NCBI GenBank assembly: GCA_030834695.1
Contig: JAUQXK010000064.1
Coordinates: forward strand, 1-64,000
From: Desulfobacterales bacterium
GTDB taxonomy: Bacteria > Desulfobacterota > Desulfobacteria > Desulfobacterales > SpSt-501
DNA: 64,000 bases
Direction: 5' to 3'
Shown here: positions 16,891 to 25,845 of the stretch, in pieces
Layout of the letters: every line of letters starts with the position of its first letter
Position numbering within the stretch: position 1 is the first letter of the stretch
Position numbers and translations under genes: made by a program
Notes under the pieces: model-generated
The model's input: only the letters and a program-made list of their open reading frames with translations
What the model was told of the DNA's origin: nothing
The model's database searches: none

Positions 16891-19335
16891 ATGCGGAAAT
16901 GGAAAATCATTTTGGGCGCCTTGGCGCTCGCCGGCGTTGCGGTGGCTCTTCTGGCCAGAGACCAGATGAATCACAATATCATCCAGCTAAAAAACGGCCG
17001 CATTATCCCCGTCGACCGGGTTTGGGAGTCCGGGGCGGATCTGTTTTACGAGAACGACAAAGAAATCCACTTTGTCAGCCTGGCGGACATCCAGTCCATC
17101 GAAAAACAGAGCCTCTCGATCTGGCTGCGCACGGCTGGCGCTCAGATTACGAGCTTTGCGGACCGGTCAGTGAACACTCTCATGACAAAAGCTCAGGACG
17201 GCCTTGGGCTGAGGCGTCCGCCGAATTCCGTCTATTGGTTGCTGATCGGCGTGCTGGTGTTTCCGATCGGATTGGTGCCGACGGTGCGCTGGGTCTGCCG
17301 GCGCTCAAAGAAAAAGAAACTGGTTTGCGTTGCCGCCCCGGCCAAGGAACCATGCCAGGAAATGCCCAACCGCGCCGACGTGGTGCGCTTTTTTTTAAAC
17401 TTATACCGGCAACAACTTGGATTCGGCCCGGACGCACCGACGGATTTTGTCCAGTTGCCGTCCGTCCCCGCAGGAACCAACCAAATCTACGATCTGCGGG
17501 TGAAAAACGGCGGCGAATGGATCCGGCGGCGCATGACGCTCGGTCCGCTGGGCGAGGATAGCGGGAGCAAAAGCAAATGCTATTATGTCATCTTCGATCA
17601 GCATCTGGTGGTCAAGATCCCCCCCAAACCGATCATCGATTTTGAAAATTATGTCGCCAGCATCAAAAAAGAGAGGCGCATTGTCGAAAGGCTCAGCCCG
17701 AAGGAGTGCATCGTTCCCGGCGTATCCGTCATCCTAAGCCAAATCCATCACCTGCCGCCTCAGCCCGGTTCCCCGCCGGATCTGCTTGAAGAGAAGTATA
17801 TCGCTTGGTTGCGAAAAACACCGGCCCACCAGGACTATTTGAAGATCAACGGCACGTTTGTTTTTTTCATGGACCTTTCGCGCTACTACTTCCTGAGCCA
17901 TATCATCGACAGCCTTCACGATCTGGCGGATCCGATTCGGTCCGAAATCAATTCAACCGCCGACCTGATCCGCTATCCGGCGAAATTCAAAGAACGCTAC
18001 GGCGAGCAGAACGAATCGGTCGGTTTCGAAATCCGGGATCTCTATCACCAGTGCGAAGCCGAAGTGCGACAGCTTTTGAAAAACGCCGGGAAGTCCGCCG
18101 CCGTGACGCCGTACCGCACCCAAGTCTGGTTCCTGAATTTTCTTGAAAAGAAAAACATCGGCGAACCCGATTCGACCATTTCCGGCCAGGTCGCCGGCGA
18201 GGTTGCATCCATCTTCGAGCGCTGGTTCGAGAAATATCGTGGGGCCGTGGAGGCCTATCTCGCTGCCATCCGCGGTTTTACGGCACGTCTTTGCCTGGAA
18301 CAGAACCGACAAATTATATCCGGCATCGTTGCCAATTTGCTGGACCTGCTCGCCTGGCTCAACGAAAAGAAGGTGGCCATGCGGGACCTGAAGCCTGACA
18401 ATCTTCTAGTGGCTGGCGACCCACAGAACTACCCGGCCTTCCTGCGATCGGCCTCGGACTATTCCTTGGGCTTCATCGATGTGGAAACGGCCGTCGATCT
18501 ATGTGCGGCCGAAGGCGCCAAGATTAAACAGCCCTTGCTGGGAGGGACTCCCTATTACGCCACCCCCTCGCATCTGTTTCCCAATTCGGCCCTGCAGGCA
18601 TGCTTTTCCGACCCCGCCTGGGTTCTGCACTTTCAGGATTGGCATGCGGTTTTGGTGATGGTCTTCAAGGCCGTCACGGGTGGCCTTCTCTTCGACCGCA
18701 CGGCTAAACTGTTCGGGGACATAAAAAACCGAGTCTCCGACGCGATGCGCCAGCGGGCACCCCTGGAGCCCCTCATGGCAGACGTCAGTCGCAGGTTCTG
18801 GCGCAGCGCGGCAACCGAGTTTCGAGCCAAGGCGAAGGCGCACGAAACGGCCTTACGATCAGTGGAAGTCGACCTGCCGAAAACCGTGAAAGCCTTGTTC
18901 GTTCAAGTCCTCCAGCGCGACATCGCATCCATCAACGAATCGGTGCGTCAGCTGATCGAAAGCCAGAAGCATTTCTCGTCCCGTGAAAGCCGCGAACAGT
19001 TGCAGAAGTCCTCACGCCAGCGGGTTTGCCGGATTTTGAAGGCCCTTCAGACCAAAATGCAGTTTGATGCACCGGCGCCGGAGGCGCTGCAGGCCACCGA
19101 ACGTTTCCTGCACCACCTGGCGATGTTGAAGGCTCTGGTGGAGCGTAAATCTCAGATCCTCGGCGTCTTGGAAGGTATGAAGGCGCCCCGATTGAACGCC
19201 CACGAGCTGCTGCTGCTCATGTTCAATAGCGTTTTGAAGGCCATGTGTCGTGAAGAATGGTATGAATTTGCGGAAGATGCACCCGATCCGACGCTGCCGT
19301 CCGACGACGAGTTGTCGCTGGCCACCACGATTTAA
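16891..19335 (+). CDS. Membrane-anchored divergent protein-kinase-like protein
   Basis: The protein is 814 residues. A first hydrophobic helix (about 5-21) is followed by a presumed periplasmic segment (about 25-75) that resembles the start of the gene at 24.8 kb. A second helix lies at about 114-135, then a cytoplasmic kinase-like domain: K242 in VVKIPP, an E-rich helix, the catalytic loop RDLKPDN (498-504) and GGTPYYATPS as an activation-segment end. The metal motif is FIDVE (D530) instead of DFG. About 257 residues separate K242 from the catalytic aspartate, far more than the usual 90-120, implying a large insertion. I chose the ATG with GAGG 8 bases upstream; a frame 16 codons longer exists. 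Whether it phosphorylates is unknown. Confidence 0.75.
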   Translation: MRKWKIILGALALAGVAVALLARDQMNHNIIQLKNGRIIPVDRVWESGADLFYENDKEIHFVSLADIQSIEKQSLSIWLRTAGAQITSFADRSVNTLMTKAQDGLGLRRPPNSVYWLLIGVLVFPIGLVPTVRWVCRRSKKKKLVCVAAPAKEPCQEMPNRADVVRFFLNLYRQQLGFGPDAPTDFVQLPSVPAGTNQIYDLRVKNGGEWIRRRMTLGPLGEDSGSKSKCYYVIFDQHLVVKIPPKPIIDFENYVASIKKERRIVERLSPKECIVPGVSVILSQIHHLPPQPGSPPDLLEEKYIAWLRKTPAHQDYLKINGTFVFFMDLSRYYFLSHIIDSLHDLADPIRSEINSTADLIRYPAKFKERYGEQNESVGFEIRDLYHQCEAEVRQLLKNAGKSAAVTPYRTQVWFLNFLEKKNIGEPDSTISGQVAGEVASIFERWFEKYRGAVEAYLAAIRGFTARLCLEQNRQIISGIVANLLDLLAWLNEKKVAMRDLKPDNLLVAGDPQNYPAFLRSASDYSLGFIDVETAVDLCAAEGAKIKQPLLGGTPYYATPSHLFPNSALQACFSDPAWVLHFQDWHAVLVMVFKAVTGGLLFDRTAKLFGDIKNRVSDAMRQRAPLEPLMADVSRRFWRSAATEFRAKAKAHETALRSVEVDLPKTVKALFVQVLQRDIASINESVRQLIESQKHFSSRESREQLQKSSRQRVCRILKALQTKMQFDAPAPEALQATERFLHHLAMLKALVERKSQILGVLEGMKAPRLNAHELLLLMFNSVLKAMCREEWYEFAEDAPDPTLPSDDELSLATTI

Positions 19336-19410
19336 ACATTCGCATAGCCTTTCGTTGCACCGCTGCATTCATTGACGCCGACGCTGCATCGGTGTAGCTT
19401 TAACCCTGGG

Positions 19411-20010
19411 ATGAAAGACGAATCTCAAATCCTGAATATCGAAGACGGCCGGCTGCTTTTGAAGCTCGCGCGAAGCACCCTGATGGAAAAATTCGGTCGC
19501 CGGCTTGCGCCAGCCGAAGCTGAACGGCTGCAGTCAGCACTGACGGCACCTCTGTTCCAAATGCGCCGAGGCACCTTCGTCACCCTCACGCTGGCGGGTG
19601 AGCTCCGGGGGTGCATCGGCAGCCTCTTCCCAAGCGATCCGCTGACCGAGGGCATCCGGCGCAATGCGGTCCATGCTGCCTTTCAAGACCCGCGTTTCAG
19701 GCCCCTCAAGAAAGAAGAACTCGATCGGGTCTCCATCGAAGTCAGCATTCTCACCGATCCTCAGCCCGTGCCTTACTCCACCGACCAGGACCTCTTGAAA
19801 AAGCTGCGCCCCCATCTCGACGGGGTGATTATTCGGCAGGGTTACGCCAGCGCCACCTTCCTGCCCCAAGTCTGGGCTCAGTTGCCGAACGCCGAAGACT
19901 TCCTGGGTCATCTCTGCCTGAAGGCGGGTCTGCCCCGCGAGGCCTGGAAACGGTCCAAACTCGACGTGGCGACATATCAAGTCCAACGCTTCGCTGAAGA
20001 CATCGAATAG
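19411..20010 (+). CDS. AMMECR1 domain protein (AmmeMemoRadiSam protein A type)
   Basis: The protein is 199 residues. It has the AMMECR1 hallmarks: FVTLTLAGELRGCIGSL near residue 65, AFQDPRFRPLKKEEL, IEVSILTDPQPV and GVIIRQGYASATFLPQVW. In bacteria this domain is usually encoded with a MEMO-like protein and a radical SAM enzyme; neither is adjacent, so its partners must be elsewhere. Function is unknown beyond that association. The ATG at 19411 gives the family N-terminus; an upstream in-frame ATG adds 13 residues without alignment support. It is 75 bases downstream of the kinase-like gene. Confidence 0.88.
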   Translation: MKDESQILNIEDGRLLLKLARSTLMEKFGRRLAPAEAERLQSALTAPLFQMRRGTFVTLTLAGELRGCIGSLFPSDPLTEGIRRNAVHAAFQDPRFRPLKKEELDRVSIEVSILTDPQPVPYSTDQDLLKKLRPHLDGVIIRQGYASATFLPQVWAQLPNAEDFLGHLCLKAGLPREAWKRSKLDVATYQVQRFAEDIE

Positions 20011-20101
20011 GTCGGCCGACCCGACATCGCTGCCGAGGTGCGGATTGCATTCAAGCCACTCCTGTTCAATGCGGCCATAACATTCACCGCCGAACCGCGG
20101 C

Positions 20102-20872
20102 TTAGGTTGAGCCGGTTTGCTTGCCGGAGCGACCATCGCCGGCCGAAAGCAGGAACTGGATCGCGGTCTTTCCCAGACTGATGACATCCAGCCGATTCAA
20201 TTTAGCACTGGTCTTGACCGCCTCACGGTTGACCCGGACCCGGGACAGCCCTCCCACGTAGCTGAGATACCAGCCGTCTTCCAATCGGTTGATCACCGCA
20301 GCCGTTGGTCCGATCCCGAATCCCCGCACACGGATATCGGCGTTCGATGATTTCCCGATCCGAACCGGCGTGTTGCCCAATACCAGTTCTTGTTTTTCTC
20401 CGGAAAGCACAACCAATTTCCCCTTGAAATCGCCTCGGTTCTCTACCGGCGCCTCTTTTGAGGCAGACGCTTCGCATCGACCGGCCGGTTTGCTTCGCTG
20501 TAACAGCGCCCGGACTTTCTCAGTATCGATCTGCATCGTCTTGATGATCGATGCGGGAAAATGTTCGGCACCGCTGTTGCCTTTCGGGTTGGAAAACAGC
20601 AGGGAGTGTTTTCCAATGCTGATCTCGTCTCCGTCGATCAGCCAATGCGCTTTAATGCGCTGATTGTTGACGAACGATCCGTTTTCACTTTTCAAATCAA
20701 TCAACAAGAATTCGTCGGCGATGGATTCTATCTTTGCGTGCTGAAACGAAACCGCCAAATTGTCGATCACAATGTCATTGACCGGATGCCGGCCGATGAC
20801 GAACGCATCCCCCATGCCGATGGGGAAGTTGCGCAACTCTTTGCCGCTATAGCGCAGTGATAAGACAGCCAT
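20102..20872 (-). CDS. Double FHA-domain protein
   Basis: The protein is 256 residues. FHA-1 (about 1-95) has VIGRHPVNDIVID, SFQHAKIE and the NGSFVNNQ turn: the phosphothreonine-binding Arg, Ser-X-X-His and Asn. FHA-2 (about 150-245) keeps the fold (VRIGKSSNADIRV) but lacks the S..H motif (GPTAAVINR instead), so it may not bind phosphopeptides. The middle, about 105-148, is a polar linker. A strong GAGGAG lies 6 bases before the ATG. It is the last gene of the kinase / GGDEF-like / FHA series and is the obvious candidate reader for the kinase two genes upstream. Confidence 0.9.
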   Translation of the reverse strand: MAVLSLRYSGKELRNFPIGMGDAFVIGRHPVNDIVIDNLAVSFQHAKIESIADEFLLIDLKSENGSFVNNQRIKAHWLIDGDEISIGKHSLLFSNPKGNSGAEHFPASIIKTMQIDTEKVRALLQRSKPAGRCEASASKEAPVENRGDFKGKLVVLSGEKQELVLGNTPVRIGKSSNADIRVRGFGIGPTAAVINRLEDGWYLSYVGGLSRVRVNREAVKTSAKLNRLDVISLGKTAIQFLLSAGDGRSGKQTGST

Positions 20873-20966
20873 TTTTAACTCCTCACGCGTTCAACTGGTT
20901 ACGCTGTTAGCATCGAGCCGTTGCGGCGCTCATGCGTCCGCTTGCTTCAGGCATTCCATCCCGGCC

Positions 20967-23150
20967 TTACATGAATTCCTGCAAGTTTCGCAACCGGTGG
21001 ATCATCTCCGCATGTTCTCCGCTGGCGCAGCGAATGAACATAGCTGTATTGGCAATGGTTTTTTTGTCATAATGAATCACCGATCCCGCGATTTTAGCCG
21101 GAAACGCCCGGCCCGATCCGCCAACCGGTTTCGAGTTAATGTGTTTCAACAGGCGCCGAGCGGTAAGGTGCGCCTCCTTGGCAGTCGTCATCGGCAGTAT
21201 CGCGATGAAAAGGTGGTTATTCATGGTTCCGATCCAATCGGCATTGCGCAACTGCTGCTGTATTTCCGATAAAAACTCAATGGTTACCTCCATCGGCACC
21301 GTGGAGTGGTCGGGAACCGTATACGATGAACTCACCGGCAAAATGGAGAAGGTGATTCCGCTTAAATCGGTTCCATATCGTGCCGAACGCGAGATTTCCT
21401 TTTCCAACAGCGCGAGGGTTATTTCTTGGTTGAACACAATGTCATGGATCGTACGACCGTCGGTTTTCGCGTTTTGCTGGACCTGCTGGATCCGCTCGAA
21501 AATTTGTTGAAAGTCGTTTTCATCCAGCCGCTGACCTCCGGTATCGGCGCGCACCGCCTTGAGGATCTTCTTCAACTCTCGGTCTTCGGACAGCCCTTCC
21601 TCAAGACGTTGCAGCAAGGTCACCTGACGCGGGTCCCGGGTGTTTAATGAGGCACTGTATGCAGCCAGCTCGGTGCGAATCGCCTGGACGCTGGCGTCCA
21701 GGCGGTCCTTTAAGCGAGCTTCCACCTGATGGACAAGCTGAGGGGCGATTCCTTCACCGCGAAGGCCTGCAACCATTTGGGTATTGAAAAAAAAGACCAG
21801 GGTGCGCAGCCGTTCGTCGCTGGCGCCCGCCAGGCCGGGTCCGACATCCAGCATTTTCGGGCTGAGGCGCTCAATGGCGTCGACCAGAACGTCGCACAAA
21901 GCCTGGCTGCCGCCTGCGTGCCGCTCGATCTCGGTGGCCAGATACAAAAACCGCGCCAGTCCGTAAGGATCCGCTTTCCATCGGTTCGCCAGATCGGCCC
22001 CGTCCAACCCGATCGCCTCAGCGCCCTGATTCAACGACTCGACCAGTTGAACATTCTGGCTATCCTGGCCCAGCCGCTTGATTAGTTCCCAGAAGTCCGA
22101 AAGCGGCATCCCTTCCGCGGCAAGGCAATCTCTCATTTTCGGCAAAAGCCGCCGCAGCTCTTGGTCCGACGTGACGATTCGCTGAAACACGAAAGCCAAT
22201 CGGTCGATGGTCGTTTTGCCCTGAGCATACTCTTTCTTCATCAATTCCAGAATGACATTATCCGATAGCTCCTCGGTCTGTTGTCGGATCTCATCGGTTG
22301 AATCCAGCAAGATTCCGAGGGACCGCTGCGCATGAATCGCCTCCTGGAGTTCGCATTTCATTTTCACCAAAGCAGCGGCCAACTCCGAAAGGCTGAGCGT
22401 CGAGCAGTCGGGCAACCCATTTCGGATTTCGCGGCCGAGCGTTGCGAGGTGGTGGGTGATGGAGCAAGACGGCCTCTGCCCTGCATTCGCCTCCCTGGCT
22501 CGGCCCGCTTCACCGCTGGCGACCAATTTTCTTGAAAACGCCACCGGGTCGATGATCAACTGCTTCAGCGACAGCCCATGATCGACCTCCTCCATGAGCA
22601 ATTTTCCCGCAATCAAGCCCAACGCTTCCTGGTGTTGCCGCGATGCATCCAATTCATCGCTGAGCGTCTCTGTCTTCGTGACGGCCGATTTTGAAACGAT
22701 CTGATCATCCTCCGTCACCTTCTGGTAGGAAACGTGATTGATACGAATATGCGTGATCGGAAGCGATCCGAAAGCGGTTTTCATCAAATCGGCGGTCGGG
22801 TAGTTGCGGCTGTCCAAAAATATTCTTATGAAGTCCTCGACTTCTCGTTTCTGAACATCTCGAAGCAATGCGATCGATGTCACCTTTGCCTTCTTAAAGT
22901 GGGATGACATCTTGAAATAATTCAGGCTCGGATCCAGCGGTTCGTCCTCAAGAAAAAACTGGCCTCGGCTGTAAAGCAGCACCACCGGTGAAGCGGCCTT
23001 GAGCAAATCGCAAATGGAACGATAAAACTCCTCAACCGCCTGGACCGAATACGGATGGTCCGAGCCATACATGGAGACACGGTTAAACATGAGCACGAAC
23101 GATTTGCCTGCCTTGTGATGGCTCTTGCGGCTGGAGTGCAATTTTATCAT
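20967..23150 (-). CDS. Large helical signalling protein with degenerate GGDEF-like C-terminus
   Basis: The protein is 727 residues. The N-terminus (about 15-165) has a LFNRVSMYGSDHPYSVQAVEEFY start, an LYSRGQFFLEDEPLD strand pair and an IRINHVSYQKV end, a layout seen before HEAT or HD domains in deltaproteobacterial signalling proteins. The middle is long alpha-helical. The C-terminus (about 565-720) resembles a GGDEF fold (LLEKEISRSARYGTDLSGITFSIL), but the catalytic motif position reads MNNHLFIAIL, so cyclic di-GMP synthesis is unlikely. The ATG overlaps the kinase stop (ATGA), so the genes are coupled. A frame 21 codons longer would run into the kinase gene and is not supported. Confidence 0.72.
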   Translation of the reverse strand: MIKLHSSRKSHHKAGKSFVLMFNRVSMYGSDHPYSVQAVEEFYRSICDLLKAASPVVLLYSRGQFFLEDEPLDPSLNYFKMSSHFKKAKVTSIALLRDVQKREVEDFIRIFLDSRNYPTADLMKTAFGSLPITHIRINHVSYQKVTEDDQIVSKSAVTKTETLSDELDASRQHQEALGLIAGKLLMEEVDHGLSLKQLIIDPVAFSRKLVASGEAGRAREANAGQRPSCSITHHLATLGREIRNGLPDCSTLSLSELAAALVKMKCELQEAIHAQRSLGILLDSTDEIRQQTEELSDNVILELMKKEYAQGKTTIDRLAFVFQRIVTSDQELRRLLPKMRDCLAAEGMPLSDFWELIKRLGQDSQNVQLVESLNQGAEAIGLDGADLANRWKADPYGLARFLYLATEIERHAGGSQALCDVLVDAIERLSPKMLDVGPGLAGASDERLRTLVFFFNTQMVAGLRGEGIAPQLVHQVEARLKDRLDASVQAIRTELAAYSASLNTRDPRQVTLLQRLEEGLSEDRELKKILKAVRADTGGQRLDENDFQQIFERIQQVQQNAKTDGRTIHDIVFNQEITLALLEKEISRSARYGTDLSGITFSILPVSSSYTVPDHSTVPMEVTIEFLSEIQQQLRNADWIGTMNNHLFIAILPMTTAKEAHLTARRLLKHINSKPVGGSGRAFPAKIAGSVIHYDKKTIANTAMFIRCASGEHAEMIHRLRNLQEFM

Positions 23151-24070
23151 TTTTCGTCGTATTCGATATGTTTCCGTCCATAGCTGCGCAGCGCATCCAA
23201 AAATTGGCTGCACGTAGGATATCGCTGCTGCGGGGCCGGCGACGTCGCAATGGCCACGATATCGTCAATCTCCGGATGGAGTCGCGGATTGACCTGGGAC
23301 GGCGAGCGGGTAAAAACAGCATGGCCGTTGACTTTTTTCCGGAGCAAATCTTCGTATGACGAGCAGGCAGCCAACGGCAGCTTATTAACCAGAAGCCTGA
23401 AAAGCAGCATGCCGGCGGCATAGACATCGGCGCGCGCGTCGGTTTCGGCAAGGGTGATTTGCTCAGGAGCCATATAGAGAGGGCTCCCGCGAAGCACCGG
23501 ACGGGCGCTGGCCGGATGACCGACCATTCGTGAGATCCCGAAGTCGGTGATGATGGGTATATGGGCAGCGGCGCACATCAGAATGTTCTCAGGCTTGATG
23601 TCGAGATGAATAACCCCTCGACGATGAGCATACCCCAGAGCTTCCAGGAGTTGCCTGAGAACCGAAAGGGTCGTTTTCACTGGGAGGATGCGCCGGGGCG
23701 GCAAAAGGTTCTTCGAGATCCTGTCGAGAACAGCCGCCAGAGACGTCCCATCAATCAACTGCATGGTGAAATAACGGAAAAACTCATTCTCGCCGATATC
23801 ATAAACCGGCACGATGTTCGGATGCGACAGCCCGGCGACCGCCTCGGCTTCCTGCTCAAAGAGGCGGATGGAATCATCCGTCCACAAACACTTCGGCAGC
23901 ACTTTCACTGCAATTCGTCGCTTTAAGCTTTGCTGATACGCGATGAAAACGATACCCATGTTTCCGCGCGCCAATTCTTTCACGATGGTCGCGTTGCCGA
24001 TGGTCATACCGATGGCATGAGTGGCATCATATGGAGGCAAGTGAGATCCATGCAGCGCTGCGACAGTCAT
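23147..24070 (-). CDS. Serine/threonine protein kinase (Hanks type)
   Basis: The protein is 307 residues, a soluble kinase domain with little else. The glycine loop ARGNMGIVF is present, with K56 in IAVKVL, a helix-C glutamate near 76, the catalytic loop HLDIKPENIL (D157), DFG (176-178) and SPLYMAPEQ. HLD replaces HRD, so activation-loop phosphorylation control may be weak or absent. No transmembrane helix or PASTA domain follows. AAGAGG sits 5 bases before the ATG at 24070; ATG and GTG codons just upstream are too close to it. First gene of the three-gene kinase / GGDEF-like / FHA unit. Confidence 0.93.
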   Translation of the reverse strand: MTVAALHGSHLPPYDATHAIGMTIGNATIVKELARGNMGIVFIAYQQSLKRRIAVKVLPKCLWTDDSIRLFEQEAEAVAGLSHPNIVPVYDIGENEFFRYFTMQLIDGTSLAAVLDRISKNLLPPRRILPVKTTLSVLRQLLEALGYAHRRGVIHLDIKPENILMCAAAHIPIITDFGISRMVGHPASARPVLRGSPLYMAPEQITLAETDARADVYAAGMLLFRLLVNKLPLAACSSYEDLLRKKVNGHAVFTRSPSQVNPRLHPEIDDIVAIATSPAPQQRYPTCSQFLDALRSYGRKHIEYDEK

Positions 24071-24323
24071 CATCACCTCTTGCCCGGTGGGCCGACTGAA
24101 ATAATCTTCCGATGCATGGTTCTATATTCGGCAACTTTCCTGAAATCTAAAGAAAATCAGCTTAAAGCACGGTTGGTGACCGGCTCCGGTGTAAGGCGGT
24201 GTCGGCATCCATTTTCAACTGCGTCGCTTCCCGCGGGGTTGAAACCTGGCCGGAATTGTGGTGTAATGTTTAACGGAGCTTGATTAGCTTGGATTGACAC
24301 TTCTCAAGCCAGGCCAGACGGTT

Positions 24324-24698
24324 ATGGAACATATTCTGATTATTGATGATGAAGCCCCCATTCGCTCCATGATTCGACTCATCCTGGAGCGCGCCGGCTA
24401 TACGGTGGCCGAAGCGTCGGATGGCATCGAAGGGATCCGATGTTTTCGTGAGAAACCGACGGACCTGATCATCACCGACCTGATTATGCCCAACAAGGAC
24501 GGGATCGGTATGATCCTTGAGTTGAAAAAGGAGTTCGCCTCTGCCAAAATCATTGCCATGTCCGGGGGGGGCTTGAACCGTCCGGAGGGATATCTGCGTG
24601 GAGCCAAGAAGCTGGGGGCGGCGTATACCCTATCGAAGCCCATCAACCGGCAAGAGCTTCTAAGAGCCGTCAAAGACACTCTCAAGGGTCAAGGCTGA
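24324..24698 (+). CDS. Single-domain response regulator (CheY-like)
   Basis: The protein is 124 residues, a receiver domain alone. Acidic pair D8/D9, phospho-acceptor D52 in ITDLIMP, S80 in AMSGGG and K105 in SKPI are all present. There is no output domain, so it acts through protein contact. The ATG at 24324 gives the standard N-terminus; an upstream TTG in frame adds 10 residues. It is divergent from the Ser/Thr kinase across a 253-base gap in which I see no other gene. No histidine kinase is nearby. Confidence 0.92.
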   Translation: MEHILIIDDEAPIRSMIRLILERAGYTVAEASDGIEGIRCFREKPTDLIITDLIMPNKDGIGMILELKKEFASAKIIAMSGGGLNRPEGYLRGAKKLGAAYTLSKPINRQELLRAVKDTLKGQG

Positions 24699-24848
24699 AT
24701 TTCCCACGCGGACCCTCCCTTCCTTCCCGACCATCCCAGCGAATCCTGCTGTGCCAGCCCGATTGTCAAGCTCTTTCGTTCGTTCTAAAAAGCTGTTATA
24801 TTAAAAATTTTTATGGTTCAGCGACCGTCATTCGGGGTGTTTCGCGAC

Positions 24849-25688
24849 ATGGTTTTTTCACTGAGGGACATAAGAGTCGGCCGGCAGCGAACGCAATACC
24901 TGCGCTTCGCCATGACCGTCCTGATCGGGTTGTTGTCGGCCATAGTCGGGCGCACATGGGGCGAGGCTGCGGACACGATTTATTTCAGAGACGGAATGCG
25001 CACCGTATGCGAGGGCAACGCTTGGGAAAAGGGAGACGAAATCCACTGTGAATATGACGGAGGGTTGCTGGTTTATCGAAAATCCGACGTGGCGCGCATC
25101 GAAAAAGGTCGATCCGTCGAGCCGGAGTTGGATTCGAAGAATGTCCAGGAGGCCGCCCCTCCGCCTGCCCGCGTAACGCCACCCCTTCCGGCACCAGCAC
25201 CGGGAATCGCTTCACCCGCATCCCCCCCAAAACCACCGGGCATCGCCTTTTACGACCCGCGGCGAGCCAAGAAATACTGGACCAGTGAAACTCGCCACCA
25301 TGATACCTTTCGGGATGCGATCTCGGCTTTATCGGAAGAATTCAACCGGCCGGCCGCATGGGTCGAGGAAAACATGGGGGACAGCAACGAACTGAACGAT
25401 GTGCGGGAAACCCTTGCTGTGCGCCTTTCGGGATCCTCCGCAACGAACGCCGACCCGGCCGCCGCGCCGGAAGCCGCCATTGAGTTTTACAACCCGCGAC
25501 GCGCCAAAAAATACATGACCAGCCCGGATGTCCGACACGACAGCTTCCAGGAAGCCGTGGACGCCTTGGCGCGCGACTTCGACAAGCCGGCCGATTGGGT
25601 GGAACGGAACATGGGAGATTCCAACGATGTCGATCAGATCCGCAAGAGCCTGAGAAAAAGTGCCCAAGAAGCCGGAATGGATCGATGA
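24849..25688 (+). CDS. Exported or anchored protein with a tandem 58-residue repeat
   Basis: The protein is 279 residues. A hydrophobic segment (about 20-38, ending WGEA) is a signal peptide or anchor. Residues 42-88 (DTIYFRDGM...ARIEK) resemble the periplasmic segment of the kinase-like protein at 16.9 kb. A Pro/Ala-rich linker (about 103-131) leads to two repeats at 132-189 and 211-268 with 32 identical positions of 58, each opening FY-[DN]-PRRAKKY and ending WVE-NMGDSN. I do not recognise the repeat. An upstream ATG (24813) would add 12 residues but has no ribosome-binding site; the ATG at 24849 has GGGG 11 bases upstream. Confidence 0.65.
   Translation: MVFSLRDIRVGRQRTQYLRFAMTVLIGLLSAIVGRTWGEAADTIYFRDGMRTVCEGNAWEKGDEIHCEYDGGLLVYRKSDVARIEKGRSVEPELDSKNVQEAAPPPARVTPPLPAPAPGIASPASPPKPPGIAFYDPRRAKKYWTSETRHHDTFRDAISALSEEFNRPAAWVEENMGDSNELNDVRETLAVRLSGSSATNADPAAAPEAAIEFYNPRRAKKYMTSPDVRHDSFQEAVDALARDFDKPADWVERNMGDSNDVDQIRKSLRKSAQEAGMDR
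25242..25652 (+). repeat. Tandem coding repeat, two units of 174 bp
   Basis: Unit 1 is 25242..25415 and unit 2 is 25479..25652, separated by a 63-base Ala-rich linker. The units encode 58 residues each, with 32 identities. Conserved positions cluster at the start (FY, PRRAKKY, TS) and end (WVE, NMGDSN). Predicted helical middle sections vary more. Confidence 0.85.
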
Positions 25689-25733
25689 AATTCCCCTTTC
25701 AACTTCAGAGCGTTGACTTCCGATAGTGTCGTA

Positions 25734-25762
25734 TTGACATGCGGCAGGCTTTTCGATAAGAT
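25734..25762 (+). promoter_or_regulatory. Putative sigma-70 promoter upstream of the two-TM protein and ExeA-OmpA genes
   Basis: A perfect TTGACA (25734..25739) is followed after 17 bases by TAAGAT (25757..25762). It lies 84 bases before the ATG at 25846 and is the best-looking promoter in the cluster. Confidence 0.5.
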
Positions 25763-25845
25763 TGCCAATATTTTGTTATGTAATTTGAGACAGTTATATT
25801 CACCTTTTCGAAGTCGGCATCGTGGTCTGAAAGGATAGCCGGGAA

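Noticed and set aside
21000-21500. Active diguanylate cyclase in the scaffold gene
   Set aside because: The GGDEF position reads MNNHLF, lacking the glycine and acidic residues needed for GTP and metal binding.
24294-24323. TTGACA directly before the response regulator as a promoter
   Set aside because: The -35-like box lies only 30 bases from the ATG and has no acceptable -10 box at 16-18 bases.
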